A DNA stretch of 64,000 nucleotides from Thauera sp. (GCA_024235615.1 JACKMB010000010.1:1-64000); one strand, 5' to 3'. Positions 47,958 to 58,429 are shown, counted from the first letter of the stretch. Numbers and translations are program-made. Notes: a model not told the origin generated them from the sequence alone.

Positions 47958-50050
47958 GCGGACTCCGCATCCTGGTCGCCGACGACGACCTGACCACCGC
48001 CCTGCTCATGCAGGCCGCGCTCGTGCGCGCGGGCTTCGCGGTCACGCTGGCCGCTGACGGCGAGGAGGCCGTGCAGGCCTTCGCGCAGGCGCCCTTCGAC
48101 ATGGTCCTGCTCGACGTGGACATGCCGCGCCTGGACGGCTTCGCGGTGTGCCGCGAGCTGCGCCGACGGGGCGGCGAGGAGCTGCCGATCCTGATGGTGA
48201 CGGGCATGGACGACACCGCCTCGATCGAGGCCGCCTTCGAGGCCGGCGCCACCGACTTCATCAACAAGCCCATCACCTGGGCGCTGCTCGGCCACCGCGT
48301 GCGCTACGTGCTGCGCGCGACCCGCGCCGCTGCCGCCCTGCGGAGCGCCAACGCGCGCAACGCGGCGATGCTCGACGCCCTGCCGGACACCCTGGTGCGC
48401 ATCGACGGTCGCAACCAGATCGTCGAGGTGCGCACCGACCCGGGCATGGAATGCTGCTGCGCGCCAAGTGCGGGGCAGGCGCTGGCCGCGGCCTACCCTC
48501 CTGAAGTGATCGCCATCCTGGAACGCGCGCTCGACGACACGCGGCGCAGCGGCAAGCCGCGCACGGTGGAATTCCAGCTCGGCGGCGCGGAAGACCGCCC
48601 CAGCCACCACGAGGCACGGCTGAGCTCGATCGACGGCAGCGAGGCGCTGTGCCTGCTGCGCGACATCACCGAGCGCAAGGAATACGAGCATCGCATCCAC
48701 CGCCTCGCCTACTACGACAGCCTCACCGGGCTGGCCAACCGCCGTGGCTTCATCGAGCGCCTCGAGCGCGAGATCGCACGCGCGCGCCAGACTGGCCAGT
48801 GCCTGGCCATCCTCTTCCTCGACCTCGATCGCTTCAAGAGCGTCAACGACACCCTCGGCCACGCCGCCGGCGATGCCCTGCTGCAGGAGGCAGCCGGGCG
48901 CCTGCGCCACGTCACGCGGCCGGGCGACTTCGTATCCCACGGCGCCGAGTCCCTCGAGAGCGCCGAATTCGCCCGCCTAGGCGGCGACGAGTTCACCGTG
49001 CTGCTGCCGCACATCGACAAGGCCGAGGATGCGCTGCCGATCGCCGAGCGCATCCGCAGCGCGATGAGCGCACCCTATGTATTGGCGGGCCAGAGCCTGG
49101 CGATCACCACCAGCATCGGCATCGCGCTCTACCCCGAGGACGGCGACGACGCCGCCACGCTGATCAAGCACGCCGACACCGCGATGTACGACGCCAAGGT
49201 GCACGGGCGCAACGGCTGCCGCTTCTACAACCCCGGGCTCACCGCCGAGGCGGTGCACCGCGTCGAGCTCGAGGCCGGCCTGCGTCGTGCGCTCGCGCTC
49301 GACGAGTTCGTCGTGATGTACCAGCCCCAGGTGGACGCGCACAGCGGACGCATCGACGCAGTCGAGGCGCTGGTGCGCTGGCGGCGCGCGGACGGCAGCC
49401 TGGTGCCGCCGCTCGACTTCATCCCCTTCGCCGAGGAGTGCGGGCTGATCTCCGCGATCGGGGCGCGCGTGCTGCTGCGCGCCTGCCACGACGCCGCGGC
49501 CTGGATGCGGCGCGGCCTTCGGCTGCGGGTGGCGGTGAACCTGTCGCCGATGCAGTTCCGCGCCCCCGACCTGCTCGAGCGCGTGTGCGAGGCGCTCGAT
49601 CGCAGCGGCCTGCCGCCCGGCCTGCTGGAGCTCGAGATCACCGAGGGCGCGCTGATGGAGGACGACGCGCGCACCCGCGCCACGCTGGCCGCGCTGCGCG
49701 GGCTCGGCATCGGCATCGCGCTCGACGACTTCGGCACCGGTTATTCGTCGCTGAGCTACCTCAAGCGCCTGCCGCTGGGCCGGCTCAAGGTCGACCGCAG
49801 CTTCGTCGCCGGCCTCCCCGACGACGCCGACAACCTCGCCATCGTGCGCGCCATCCTCGCCCTCGCCCGCCATCTCGGCTTCCGCATCACCGCCGAGGGC
49901 GTGGAGACCGCGGCGCAGGCGGCCCTGCTCGCCGGCCTGGAGGCCGACAGCCTGCAGGGCTATCTGTTCAGCCGCCCGGTCGCGGCGGCGCAGATCGAGG
50001 CGCTCGCGGCGCGCAGCTGGACCATCGGCGCACGCGATCGCGCCGATTGA
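47954..50050 (+). CDS. Response regulator with PAS, GGDEF and EAL domains
   Basis: 698 residues. REC domain with phosphoacceptor Asp54 ([12 protein letters not shown]) and switch Lys in FINKPI; a PAS-like region about 130-255; GGDEF domain with an intact GGDEF at 343-347; EAL domain with E471-A-L (VEALVRW), [28 protein letters not shown] and [10 protein letters not shown]. Both c-di-GMP synthesis and hydrolysis motifs are kept. An insertion of about 15 residues ([11 protein letters not shown]) precedes the GGDEF loop. Translationally coupled to the hybrid kinase. Confidence 0.93.
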   Translation: MSGLRILVADDDLTTALLMQAALVRAGFAVTLAADGEEAVQAFAQAPFDMVLLDVDMPRLDGFAVCRELRRRGGEELPILMVTGMDDTASIEAAFEAGATDFINKPITWALLGHRVRYVLRATRAAAALRSANARNAAMLDALPDTLVRIDGRNQIVEVRTDPGMECCCAPSAGQALAAAYPPEVIAILERALDDTRRSGKPRTVEFQLGGAEDRPSHHEARLSSIDGSEALCLLRDITERKEYEHRIHRLAYYDSLTGLANRRGFIERLEREIARARQTGQCLAILFLDLDRFKSVNDTLGHAAGDALLQEAAGRLRHVTRPGDFVSHGAESLESAEFARLGGDEFTVLLPHIDKAEDALPIAERIRSAMSAPYVLAGQSLAITTSIGIALYPEDGDDAATLIKHADTAMYDAKVHGRNGCRFYNPGLTAEAVHRVELEAGLRRALALDEFVVMYQPQVDAHSGRIDAVEALVRWRRADGSLVPPLDFIPFAEECGLISAIGARVLLRACHDAAAWMRRGLRLRVAVNLSPMQFRAPDLLERVCEALDRSGLPPGLLELEITEGALMEDDARTRATLAALRGLGIGIALDDFGTGYSSLSYLKRLPLGRLKVDRSFVAGLPDDADNLAIVRAILALARHLGFRITAEGVETAAQAALLAGLEADSLQGYLFSRPVAAAQIEALAARSWTIGARDRAD

Positions 50051-50105
50051 AGCGCGGCCGGGGATCGCTCAAGGCAGCCCACCGCGGGGAGCGGTCTGCC
50101 GATAC

Positions 50106-50621
50106 TCAGCTGGCCGGCCGACGCAGATTGCGCGCCAGCCCGAGCAGCGACGCGCCCGGCTTGAGGCCCGCGCGATGACAACGCTCCACATCGATCTCGA
50201 AGGCCAGGCGCTTGCCCTCGGCGACGATCACCACCGCAGCCTGTTGGGGCGGCGGCGCGTCGGTCACGGTCAGTACCGGGGCGTCGCCGAGCAGCGCGGA
50301 GATCTGCGGCAGGCTGGAAGCCTCGTTCGCGCCGACGTAGAGCAGATCGCAGTCGCGGATCGCCGACAGCGACCGCAGGCGCGCCACCGTCACGCTGCGC
50401 CCGTGCAGGGTCTTGCCCTCCAGCCGGCGCATCGCCTCGGCCACGCCCTCGTCCCCGTAGGCGCAGAAGTTGAAGGTCGTGCGCGCCGCCGCCGGCCACA
50501 GGGTGAGCGCGGCGAAGTTGTACGCGTAGGTGGCCTTGAGCTCGAGCTCGGGCAGCGCCTGCGCGAGCACGCCCGGCGAAGACCACAGCGCGAGCAGGAA
50601 GAGGAGGACTCTCGGCTTCAA
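50106..50621 (-). CDS. YfiR family periplasmic protein (DUF4154)
   Basis: 171 residues from a TTG start at 50621 that overlaps the stop of the receptor gene; no ATG or GTG precedes the signal peptide (VLLFLLALWSSPGVLAQ). Mature part has ELELKATYAYNFAALTLWP, FNFCAYGDEGVAEAMRRLEG, LRSLSAIRDCDLLYVGANE and a C-terminal FEIDVERCHRAGLKPGASLL, the YfiR pattern. YfiR in Pseudomonas represses the CHASE8 diguanylate cyclase YfiN from the periplasm. No YfiN is adjacent here; the nearest CHASE8-like protein is the hybrid kinase. It is convergent with the REC-GGDEF-EAL gene. Confidence 0.82.
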   Translation of the reverse strand: MKPRVLLFLLALWSSPGVLAQALPELELKATYAYNFAALTLWPAAARTTFNFCAYGDEGVAEAMRRLEGKTLHGRSVTVARLRSLSAIRDCDLLYVGANEASSLPQISALLGDAPVLTVTDAPPPQQAAVVIVAEGKRLAFEIDVERCHRAGLKPGASLLGLARNLRRPAS

Positions 50622-52612
50622 AGCGCGTACCCGATCTGCAGCCAGACGCTGCGCCCGTCCATGCGCAGGCCGTCCTGCGCCACGTCCCCGGGCCGCCAGT
50701 CGAAGCCCGACACCGTCTCGTAGTCGCGGTCGAACAGGTTGCGCACGCTCAGCGAGGCCGACAGGCCGTGCCAGTCGCGTTCGGTGGTCAGCGTGAGGTG
50801 GGCGAGCGCGTGCCCGCCGAGCATGCGGCGCTCGCGGGTCAGGCGCGGCCCGAGGTACTGCGCCTCGACGCCGGCGCGCAGCGCCTCGCCCGGCAGCAGG
50901 AAGGTGTAGGCGAGCTTGCCGAGCAGGTCGGGCGAATTGACCGCGTCGCGCCCCTGGACGTCGCGCGAGCGCTGCCAGGCCACGCTGGCGCGCAGGCGCG
51001 CACCGCGCTCCCACAGGTGCTCGATCTCGGCCTCGACGCCGTGCGCGCGGCTGCTGCCGGCGGGCACGTAGTCCTCCAGTGCGTCGTCGTAGACGAGCAG
51101 GTCGCTGCGCCGGTAGCGGTAGAGCGCGCCGGTGAAGCGCGTGTGCGCCGCGAGCTGGCGCTGCAGCACGAGCTCGGTGGCGGCGACGTACTCGGGCACC
51201 GCGGTGTCGTCGGACGTCCAGCGGTCGTTGGCGTTGGGCATCTTGAAGGCCTCGCTGTACGAAGCCTTCCAGGTGGTTGCCGGGTCGGGTTGCCAGATCA
51301 GCGCCACGCGCGGGCTGAGGTTGCCGTCGAGGTCGTCGGCGTCGTCGTGGCGCGCGCCGAGGTTGAGCGTCCATCGGTCGCTCAGGCGGTAGTCGTCAGC
51401 GATGTAGAGGCTGACGGTGCGGCGGGAGCGCTCGCCGTCGTCGCGGTAGGTGACCTCACCGTCCGGCGCGAGAAAGCGACGCCGGAACGACTGGCGGTGG
51501 TCGTCGCGCAATTCGGCCCCGAACACCAGCGTGTGGTCGGTGAACCAGCGCCCGACGAATTTCTGGTCGAAGCGCCACCACGCTCCGGTGAAGTCCCGCA
51601 CGCCGTACTTCTCGCCGTCGTCGTACTCGCCGTCCTCGTTCAGGGCGTATTCGCGCTGGTTCCAGTAGCCATAGCGTCCGAGCATCAGGCTGCTCGACGA
51701 GGACAGCTGGAGGCCGAGGTCGGTCTCGTGGCGCACGCCGAGGAAGGCGCTCTCGTCGCGCGTCGGGAACGGCGTGTTGAAGGCGGTGTATGCGGACGGG
51801 TTCGTGGGCACGTTCTTCTCGCGCTCCACCCACGCCGCCTGCACCGTCCACCCGCCCCACGCCAACTTGCCGAACACGCGCTGGCTGCGCTCGCCGTCGA
51901 GTCCCTCGGCCACGCCATGGTTGGTCGCGGGCGTGTCGTAGGCGGGGAAGTACAGGTTGCGCCCGTCGACGTCGAGCGTGGAGGCCGAGAGCAGCACCTC
52001 GGCGCCATTGTCGAGGCGCTTGCCCCAGGTGGCGCGCTGGCGGCTGCCGCCACGGCTGGAGATCTCGGCGGAAACGCGCGCGCCGTCGAAGTCGCGCCCG
52101 CGCCGCGTGACGACGTTGAGGATGCCGAGCAGCGCGTTGTTGCCGTAGGTGACCGAGCCGGTGCCGGGCACGTACTCGACGCGCTCGACCAGCTCCAGGT
52201 CGATCAGGCCGGACTCGTCGATGTAGGCCTGGTCGAAGAGGTTGTCCTGCACCGCGTAGCCGTCGATCAGCAACATGACCCGGCCGGCGTAGTCCTCGAC
52301 GTCGCCGAAGCCGCGCCCGCCCATGTAGTGATAGGTACGCTCGTCGGTGGTGTACAGGCCGCGCATGCTGTTGATGACTTCGGCAAGCGTGCGGTAGCCA
52401 TAGGCGCGGATGTCGTCGGCGGTGACGATGGCCACCGCGGCGGGCGAGTCGCTCACCTGGCGCGCCAGCCGCGAGGCGGAGACGAAGTCGCGCCGCAGCA
52501 GCTCCTCGAAGGGCAGCGCGGTGAGGTCGTCCTGCGCGATGCCCTCCCCGGGCTGGAACGCGAGCAGCACGCCCAGGCCGAGCACGACGCCCCTGAAACG
52601 ACGACAACTCAC
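50618..52612 (-). CDS. TonB-dependent outer membrane receptor
   Basis: 664 residues from a GTG at 52612 with GGGAGCGG upstream. Signal peptide FRGVVLGLGVLLAFQPGEGIA followed directly by the plug domain (SDSPAAVAIVTADDIRAYGY, YVPGTGSVTYGNNALLGIL). The barrel ends with VRNLFDRDYETVSGF and a short C-terminus WLQIGYAL. The TonB box is not obvious. Plug start with ARQVSDSPAAV resembles colicin I/vitamin-type receptors linked to signalling genes; substrate unknown. It is co-transcribed with the YfiR gene by stop-start overlap. Confidence 0.88.
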   Translation of the reverse strand: MSCRRFRGVVLGLGVLLAFQPGEGIAQDDLTALPFEELLRRDFVSASRLARQVSDSPAAVAIVTADDIRAYGYRTLAEVINSMRGLYTTDERTYHYMGGRGFGDVEDYAGRVMLLIDGYAVQDNLFDQAYIDESGLIDLELVERVEYVPGTGSVTYGNNALLGILNVVTRRGRDFDGARVSAEISSRGGSRQRATWGKRLDNGAEVLLSASTLDVDGRNLYFPAYDTPATNHGVAEGLDGERSQRVFGKLAWGGWTVQAAWVEREKNVPTNPSAYTAFNTPFPTRDESAFLGVRHETDLGLQLSSSSSLMLGRYGYWNQREYALNEDGEYDDGEKYGVRDFTGAWWRFDQKFVGRWFTDHTLVFGAELRDDHRQSFRRRFLAPDGEVTYRDDGERSRRTVSLYIADDYRLSDRWTLNLGARHDDADDLDGNLSPRVALIWQPDPATTWKASYSEAFKMPNANDRWTSDDTAVPEYVAATELVLQRQLAAHTRFTGALYRYRRSDLLVYDDALEDYVPAGSSRAHGVEAEIEHLWERGARLRASVAWQRSRDVQGRDAVNSPDLLGKLAYTFLLPGEALRAGVEAQYLGPRLTRERRMLGGHALAHLTLTTERDWHGLSASLSVRNLFDRDYETVSGFDWRPGDVAQDGLRMDGRSVWLQIGYAL

Positions 52613-52705
52613 GACCTTTTCCGCTCCCTGCTCCGTTCGTGCATATTGGCCTACGCCCAAATCGGGTATCGTATCAGGCTGGTCCTGCGCCCGACCTTTC
52701 CCCCG

Positions 52706-54610
52706 ATGAAAACCCTCGAACACATCCCGCTGAACGGTGAACTGCCCAGCCCGAAAGGTGTCGCGCTGGCCATCCTCGAACTGTGCCGCAAGGACGACGC
52801 GACCATCGCCGAGGTGGCGCGCATCGCACAGACCGACCCGGCGCTGGCCAGCCGTCTGATCCGCCAGGCCAACTCCGCGGCGCACGGTGCGGGCCGCCCG
52901 GTGGCCTCGGTCACCGAGGCGATCATGCGCCTGGGCATGGGCACGGTGCGCAACCTCGCGCTCGGCTTCTCGCTGGTGGACCAGTACCAGAACGGCCCCT
53001 GCGGGCAGTTCGACTACCAAGGCTTCTGGTCGCATTCGCTGCTGATGGGGCTGGCGATGCAGCGCTTCAGCAACATGACCGGCGCCGGCTCGAGCGAGGA
53101 GCTGTTCGCCTGCGGCCTGCTCGCCCAGGTGGGCCGGCTCTCCCTCGCCACCGTCTATCCGATGGAATACAGCCGCCTGCTCGACGGCCAGGGCGCCGCC
53201 GCGCCCAATCTGGTCGCCCTCGAGCAGGAGCACCTGCAGACCGATCACAACGAGCTCACCGCCGCCCTGCTCGGCGAGTGGGGCATCCCCGGCGCACTGA
53301 TCGAGCCGATCTACCACCACGAGGAGCCCGAGCGCTCCGGCTTCTCGCCCGGCTCACGCCCCTTCCAGCTGGTGCATCTGTTCTACCTCGCCCGCCGCGT
53401 CGCCGACCTCGGGCTCGCCGGCGAGAGCGAGCGCAACGCCTGCACCGCCGAGTTGCTGCTGCTCGGCGGCAAGATCGGACTGGACGCCGAGCAGCTCGGC
53501 GCCACCGTGGACGACCTGGTGCTGCAGTGGCGCGAGTGGGGCGAGCTGCTGCGCGTGCCGGCCTCGGCGCTGCCCTCGTTCGCGCACATGTCGGCGGCGC
53601 ATGCGATGCGCGACGAGGGCGCCGGCGGAGCGGCTGCACTGCGCGTACTGCTCGTCGATGACGACCCCACCACGCGCTGCATGATGGAGGGCGTGCTCGC
53701 GGGCGCGCTCGGCCACTCGGTGGTGTGCGCCAACAACGGCCGCGAGGCGCTCGCGCTGGCGGTCGAGACCCAGCCGCAGATCGTCATCACCGACTGGATG
53801 ATGCCGGGCATGGACGGGCTCGACCTCGCGCGCGCGCTGCGCGCGACCGAGTGGGGGCAGACGATGTACCTGATCATGCTCACCGGCCTGGAGACCGAGG
53901 ACGAGGTGAGCGCGGCCTTCGAGGCCGGGGTGGACGACTTCCTGGTGAAGCCGGTCAACGTGCGCACCCTGCGCGCGCGCCTGCGCGCAGCCTGGCACTA
54001 CGTGCAGCTGCTCGACGCCTGGGAGCGCGACCGCGCCCAGCTCAAGCAGTTCGCCGCCGAGCTGGCGATCAGCAACCGCCGCCTCGCCCACGCGGCGATG
54101 ACCGACCTGCTCACCAACCTGCCCAACCGGCGCTCGGGCATGAACGCGCTCGCCAAGGCCTGGGCCGCCGCCAGCCGCTTCGAGCAGCCGCTGTCGGTGA
54201 TGATGCTCGACATCGACCACTTCAAGCGCATCAACGACGGCCACGGCCACGCGGCGGGCGACACCGTGCTGCGCGACGTCGCCCAGGCCATCCAGCAGTC
54301 GGCGCGCAAGGACGACAGCGTGTGCCGCATGGGCGGCGAGGAATTCCTCGTGATCTGCCCGAACACCGACCTCAAGGCGGCGATCCAGGCCGCCGAGCGC
54401 CTGCGCCGCATGGTCGAGCGCCTGTGCATCCGGGCTGGCGACACCGAGATCCGGACCTCGGTGAGCATCGGCGTAGCCACCCGCGAGGTCGGCATGACCG
54501 AGACCGACGCGCTCGTAAATGCCGCCGACCGCGCGCTCTACCGCGCCAAGCAGGCCGGCCGCAACCGCAGCTGCGTGGTCGTGCAGGGGCAGATGCGGTG
54601 TTTTCCGTGA
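52706..54610 (+). CDS. HDOD domain protein with receiver and GGDEF domains
   Basis: 634 residues. HDOD domain about 10-205 (PSPKGVALAILELCRKDDAT, IRQANSAAHGAGRPVASV), receiver domain with Asp363 (VITDWMMPGMDG) and switch Lys in FLVKPVN, coiled link, GGDEF domain with an active-type GGEEF (543-547, MGGEEFLVICP) and a preceding DIDHFKRINDGHGH. Predicted active diguanylate cyclase under phosphorylation control. Divergent from the receptor gene with 93 bases between starts, so they may share a regulated promoter region. Confidence 0.92.
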   Translation: MKTLEHIPLNGELPSPKGVALAILELCRKDDATIAEVARIAQTDPALASRLIRQANSAAHGAGRPVASVTEAIMRLGMGTVRNLALGFSLVDQYQNGPCGQFDYQGFWSHSLLMGLAMQRFSNMTGAGSSEELFACGLLAQVGRLSLATVYPMEYSRLLDGQGAAAPNLVALEQEHLQTDHNELTAALLGEWGIPGALIEPIYHHEEPERSGFSPGSRPFQLVHLFYLARRVADLGLAGESERNACTAELLLLGGKIGLDAEQLGATVDDLVLQWREWGELLRVPASALPSFAHMSAAHAMRDEGAGGAAALRVLLVDDDPTTRCMMEGVLAGALGHSVVCANNGREALALAVETQPQIVITDWMMPGMDGLDLARALRATEWGQTMYLIMLTGLETEDEVSAAFEAGVDDFLVKPVNVRTLRARLRAAWHYVQLLDAWERDRAQLKQFAAELAISNRRLAHAAMTDLLTNLPNRRSGMNALAKAWAAASRFEQPLSVMMLDIDHFKRINDGHGHAAGDTVLRDVAQAIQQSARKDDSVCRMGGEEFLVICPNTDLKAAIQAAERLRRMVERLCIRAGDTEIRTSVSIGVATREVGMTETDALVNAADRALYRAKQAGRNRSCVVVQGQMRCFP

Positions 54611-54640
54611 GGCGTGAGGCTTGAGGCGTGAGGCGTAAGG
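54607..54640. repeat. Short GTGAGGCG-type tandem repeat
   Basis: Four imperfect copies of TGAGGCG in a row after the cyclase gene. A reverse-oriented stretch of the same type lies at 43253-43283 before tlyA. Confidence 0.6.
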
Positions 54641-54672
54641 GGCTGGGCTGCGGGGAGCCGCTGAACCGCCGA

Positions 54673-54695
54673 TTCGCGCCTTGCGGCGCTCGTAC
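54673..54695 (-). repeat. Degenerate class B REP-like element
   Basis: TTCGCGCCTTGCGGCGCTCG matches the inverted class B element with a few changes, one of them (GTAC end) breaking the usual CCTAC. Confidence 0.6.
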
Positions 54696-54745
54696 ATGAA
54701 CCATCGATGCTGCGGAGCCCCGGGTGCGCGGCTGCCCTCGCGTCC

Positions 54746-56263
54746 TCAGCGCCGCCCGCCGAGCAGCGAGCCCAATATCCCGCGCACGATCTGCCGCCCG
54801 AGGCTGCTGCCGATGGTGCGCGTGACCGTCTTGGCGGCGATGTGCACCAGGCCGTCGCGCTTGCCGCCGCGCGGACCGGTGGAGCCGAAGAGGATGTCGC
54901 TGACCATGCTGCCGGTGTCCTCGCCGCCGACCTCCTTCGCCGCCTCGCGCCCGGCCTCGACGGCGGCCTTGGTGGCGGCGCTGGCCTTGAGCAGTTCGTA
55001 GGCCGACTCGCGATCGACCGCCTTCTCGTAGTGCCCGTAGACCACCGAGCCGGTGATCGCCGCCTGGCGCTCGGCGGGCTGCAGCGGGCCGAGGCGGGAA
55101 TCGGGCGCGATGACGTTGCAGCGCTCGGTGACCTGGGGCCGGCCCTTCTCGTCGAGGAAGGAGATCAGCGCCTCGCCCACGCCCAGCTCGGTGATCGCGG
55201 CGGCCGCGTCGAAGGCGGGGTTGGGCCGCATGGTGTCGGCGGCGGTCTTCACCGCCTTCTGGTCGCGCGGCGTGAAGGCGCGCAGCGCGTGCTGGACACG
55301 GTTGCCGAGCTGGCCCAGCACCTCGTCCGGCACGTCGAGCGGGTTCTGGGTGACGAAGTACACGCCCACGCCCTTGGAGCGGATCAGGCGCACCACCTGC
55401 TCGATCTTCTCCACCAGCGCCTCGGGGGCATCGTCGAACAGCAGATGTGCCTCGTCGAAGAAGAACACCATCTTCGGCTTGTCCGGGTCGCCCACCTCGG
55501 GCAACTGCTCGAAGAGCTCGGACAGCATCCACAGCAGGAAGGTGGAGTAGAGCTTGGGCGAGTGGTAGAGCTTGTCGGCGGCCAGCACGTTGATCACGCC
55601 GCGGCCGTCGGCGTCGGTCTGCATCAGGTCGGCGATGTCGAGCATCGGCTCGCCGAAGAAGACGTCGCCGCCCTGCTCCTCGAGCGTCAGCAGGTTGCGC
55701 TGGATGGCGCCGATCGAGGCGGTGGAGATGTTGCCGTACTCGGTGGTGAAGCTCTTCGCGTTCTCGCCCACGTACTGGACCATCGCGCGCAGGTCCTTGA
55801 GGTCGAGCAGCAGCATGCCGTTGTCGTCGGCGACCTTGAACACCAGCGTCAGCACGCCGGTCTGGGTGTCGTTGAGGTTGAGCAGGCGCGCGATCAGCAG
55901 CGGCCCCATGTCCGAGATGGTGGCGCGAACCGGGTGGCCCTGCTCGCCGAACACGTCCCAGAACACGACGGTGTTGGCGCGCGGGGTGTAATCGGTGATG
56001 CCGATGGCGCCCAGGCGCTCCATGAGCTTGTCGGACTGGTTGCCAGCGGCGCCGATGCCGGAGAGGTCGCCCTTGATGTCGGCGACAAAGACCGGCACGC
56101 CGATGCGGGCGAAGGACTCGGCGAGCTTCTGCAGGGTCACCGTCTTGCCGGTGCCGGTGGCGCCGGTGATCAGGCCGTGGCGGTTGGCCAGGCGCGGCAG
56201 CAGGCAGATATCCTTGAACTGGTCCTTGTCGTGCGCACGCGCGATCAGCATCGGGTCGGCCAT
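54746..56263 (-). CDS. HerA-like ATPase, YjgR/DUF853 family
   Basis: 505 residues. Walker [20 protein letters not shown] near the N-terminus, Walker [17 protein letters not shown] in the middle, [18 protein letters not shown] and [20 protein letters not shown] as family motifs. The C-terminus is Gly/Arg-rich ([14 protein letters not shown]). Related to HerA/FtsK-type ATPases; cellular role not established. Full length for the family. It stands alone between two REP-containing gaps. Confidence 0.9.
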   Translation of the reverse strand: MADPMLIARAHDKDQFKDICLLPRLANRHGLITGATGTGKTVTLQKLAESFARIGVPVFVADIKGDLSGIGAAGNQSDKLMERLGAIGITDYTPRANTVVFWDVFGEQGHPVRATISDMGPLLIARLLNLNDTQTGVLTLVFKVADDNGMLLLDLKDLRAMVQYVGENAKSFTTEYGNISTASIGAIQRNLLTLEEQGGDVFFGEPMLDIADLMQTDADGRGVINVLAADKLYHSPKLYSTFLLWMLSELFEQLPEVGDPDKPKMVFFFDEAHLLFDDAPEALVEKIEQVVRLIRSKGVGVYFVTQNPLDVPDEVLGQLGNRVQHALRAFTPRDQKAVKTAADTMRPNPAFDAAAAITELGVGEALISFLDEKGRPQVTERCNVIAPDSRLGPLQPAERQAAITGSVVYGHYEKAVDRESAYELLKASAATKAAVEAGREAAKEVGGEDTGSMVSDILFGSTGPRGGKRDGLVHIAAKTVTRTIGSSLGRQIVRGILGSLLGGRR

Positions 56264-56377
56264 TTCATGCTCCTCGGGAATCGGTTCGGAATGCCCCGAG
56301 TTTAGCAGCCCGGCAGGCAGGCTCGTGCGGCGCCTCCGCGCACGACAAGGCCCGTCGCCACCGCACCGCCGTCTTCG

Positions 56378-56642
56378 CGGCTGCCGCCGCTCCTACATCG
56401 GGCCTGCGGAGCCGCGCTGTTCCTGTAGGAGCGCCGGCAGGCGCGAACGCAGCGCCTCCGCGCACGACAACGCCCGTCGCCACCGCACCGCCGTCTTCGC
56501 GGCTGCCGCCGCTCCTACATCGGGCCTGCGGAGCCGCGCTGTTCCTGTAGGAGCGCCGGCAGGCGCGAACGCAGCGCCTCCGCGCACGACAACGCCCATC
56601 GCCACCGCACCGCCGTCTTCACGGCTGCCGCCGCTCCTACAG
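56378..56642. repeat. REP-like tandem array, 122-bp unit, about 2.2 copies
   Basis: Class A inverted elements end with CTCCTAC at about 56396, 56518 and 56640, spaced 122 bases. Class B direct elements lie between them at about 56427-56449 and 56549-56571. The array fills most of the 458-base gap between the divergent YjgR and yebC genes, ending some 80 bases before yebC, so it lies in a promoter region. No gene is seen. Confidence 0.9.
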
Positions 56643-56675
56643 GAACCGGGCGGCGCGGCGCACGCGGCGGGCGCT

Positions 56676-56681
56676 ATAATG
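56676..56681 (+). promoter_or_regulatory. Predicted -10 element of yebC
   Basis: TATAAT in GGGCGCTATAATGCGCG, about 40 bases before the yebC ATG and 35 bases after the REP array. Confidence 0.6.
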
Positions 56682-56721
56682 CGCGCCTCTTCAATCGCTC
56701 GGGCAGCACAGAGGTTCCAAT

Positions 56722-57447
56722 ATGGCGGGTCACTCGAAATGGGCCAACATCCAGCACCGCAAGGGTCGTCAGGACGAAAAGCGCGGTGCTGCATTCTCCA
56801 AGCTGGCGAAGGAGATCACCGTCGCCGCCAAGATGGGCGGGGGTGACCCGGGCTTCAACCCGCGCCTGCGCCTGGCGGTGGACAAGGCCAAGGGCGTCAA
56901 CATGCCCAAGGACAAGATCGACAACGCGATCAAGAAGGGCACCGGCGAGCTCGAGGGCGTGAGCTACGAAGAGATCCGCTACGAAGGCTACGGCATCGGC
57001 GGCTCGGCCGTCATGGTCGACTGCCTCACCGACAACAAGACCCGCACCGTGGCCGACGTGCGCCACGCCTTCTCCAAGTACGGCGGCAACATGGGCACCG
57101 ACGGCTGCGTGTCCTTCCAGTTCAAGCACTGCGGCCAGCTGCTGTTCGCCCCCGGCACCAGCGAGGACGCGCTGATGGAGGCCGCGCTCGAGGCCGGCGC
57201 CGAAGACGTGCTCACCAACGACGACGGCTCGATCGAGGTGATCACCGGCCCGTGGGAGTTCACCACCATCAAGGAAGCGCTGGAGAAGGCCGGCTTCACC
57301 GCCGAGTTCGGCGAGGTCACGATGAAGCCCGAGAACGTCATCGAGCTCGCCGGCGACGAGGCCGTGCGCATGCAGAAGCTGCTCGACGCACTCGAAGGCC
57401 TGGACGACGTTCAGGAGGTGTACACCTCCGCCGAGATCGACGAGTAA
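56722..57447 (+). CDS. YebC/PmpR family protein (TACO1 family)
   Basis: 241 residues starting [18 protein letters not shown], the invariant family opening. Also [39 protein letters not shown] and [14 protein letters not shown]. The family was described as transcriptional regulators, and more recently members have been implicated in translation of difficult peptide stretches. A probable promoter TATAAT lies at 56676-56681, upstream of the ATG by about 40 bases. It is followed by a strong terminator. Confidence 0.95.
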   Translation: MAGHSKWANIQHRKGRQDEKRGAAFSKLAKEITVAAKMGGGDPGFNPRLRLAVDKAKGVNMPKDKIDNAIKKGTGELEGVSYEEIRYEGYGIGGSAVMVDCLTDNKTRTVADVRHAFSKYGGNMGTDGCVSFQFKHCGQLLFAPGTSEDALMEAALEAGAEDVLTNDDGSIEVITGPWEFTTIKEALEKAGFTAEFGEVTMKPENVIELAGDEAVRMQKLLDALEGLDDVQEVYTSAEIDE

Positions 57448-57467
57448 GTTCCCCGATCTGCCCCAGG

Positions 57468-57495
57468 AAAGCGGCGCCCGGCGCCGCTTTTTTGT
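57468..57495 (+). terminator. Intrinsic terminator after yebC
   Basis: AAAGCGGCGCC and GGCGCCGCTTT form a near-perfect inverted repeat followed by TTTTTTGTTT. Confidence 0.85.
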
Positions 57496-57512
57496 TTGAT
57501 GGACCCGACGCG

Positions 57513-58394
57513 ATGCCCACCCCGCCCCTGCTCACCCGCCTGACGCCGCTGCTGTTCGTGCTGCTGTGGAGCACAGGCTTCATCGGCGCCAAGTACGGCC
57601 TGCCCTACGCCGAGCCGCTCACCTTCCTGAGCAGCCGCTACGTGCTGGTGATCGGCCTGATGAGCCTGCTCGCACTGGCGATGCGCGCGCCCTGGCCGGA
57701 CAGCCCGCGCGAGGCGCTTCACATCGGCGTCACCGGCCTGCTCGTGCAGGCGCTGTACCTGGGCGGCGTGTTCATGTCGATCCACCGTGGCCTGCCGGCG
57801 GGCATCTCGGCGCTGGTGGTGGGCATGCAGCCGCTGCTCACCGCCGCGCTCGCCGGCGCGCTGCTCGGCGAGCGGGTCTCGGTGCGGCAGTGGGCCGGGC
57901 TCGCGCTCGGCTTCGGCGGCGTGGCGCTGGTGGTCGGCAGCAAGGCGAACGTGGATGGAGTCGATGGCGGCGCGCTGATGCACATGCTCGTGCCGGCGCT
58001 GGCGGCGCTGCTCGGCATCACCGCCGGCACCCTGTACCAGAAGCGCTTCTGCCCGCGCTTCGACCTGCGCACCGGCTCGGTGATGCAGTTCCTGCCCAGC
58101 CTGGTCATCACGCTGCTCGTCGCCAGCCAGACCGAGACCCTGCGCATCGAGTGGACCGGCGACTTCGTGTTCGCGCTCGGCTGGCTGGTGCTGGTGCTGT
58201 CGATCGGCGCGATCAGCCTGCTCAACCTGCTGATCCGCAGCGGCAGCGCGGTCAATGTGGCGAGCCTCTTCTACCTGACCCCGCCGACGACCGCGCTGAT
58301 CGCCTGGGCGATGTTCGACGAGACCCTTTCCGCGCTCGCCATCGTCGGCATGACGATCGCCGTCGCCGGTGTGTGGCTGGCGCGCAAGGGCTAG
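57513..58394 (+). CDS. DMT superfamily transporter, EamA domains
   Basis: 293 residues with ten predicted transmembrane segments and two EamA repeats; opening [20 protein letters not shown] is characteristic. [20 protein letters not shown] and [17 protein letters not shown] are the ends of each repeat. Exports metabolites or amino acids in characterised relatives; substrate unknown. Starts 18 bases after the yebC terminator T-run. Confidence 0.88.
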   Translation: MPTPPLLTRLTPLLFVLLWSTGFIGAKYGLPYAEPLTFLSSRYVLVIGLMSLLALAMRAPWPDSPREALHIGVTGLLVQALYLGGVFMSIHRGLPAGISALVVGMQPLLTAALAGALLGERVSVRQWAGLALGFGGVALVVGSKANVDGVDGGALMHMLVPALAALLGITAGTLYQKRFCPRFDLRTGSVMQFLPSLVITLLVASQTETLRIEWTGDFVFALGWLVLVLSIGAISLLNLLIRSGSAVNVASLFYLTPPTTALIAWAMFDETLSALAIVGMTIAVAGVWLARKG

Positions 58395-58429
58395 AATCGG
58401 AGCTCTTCCCCACCCCGAAGGAGAATGCC

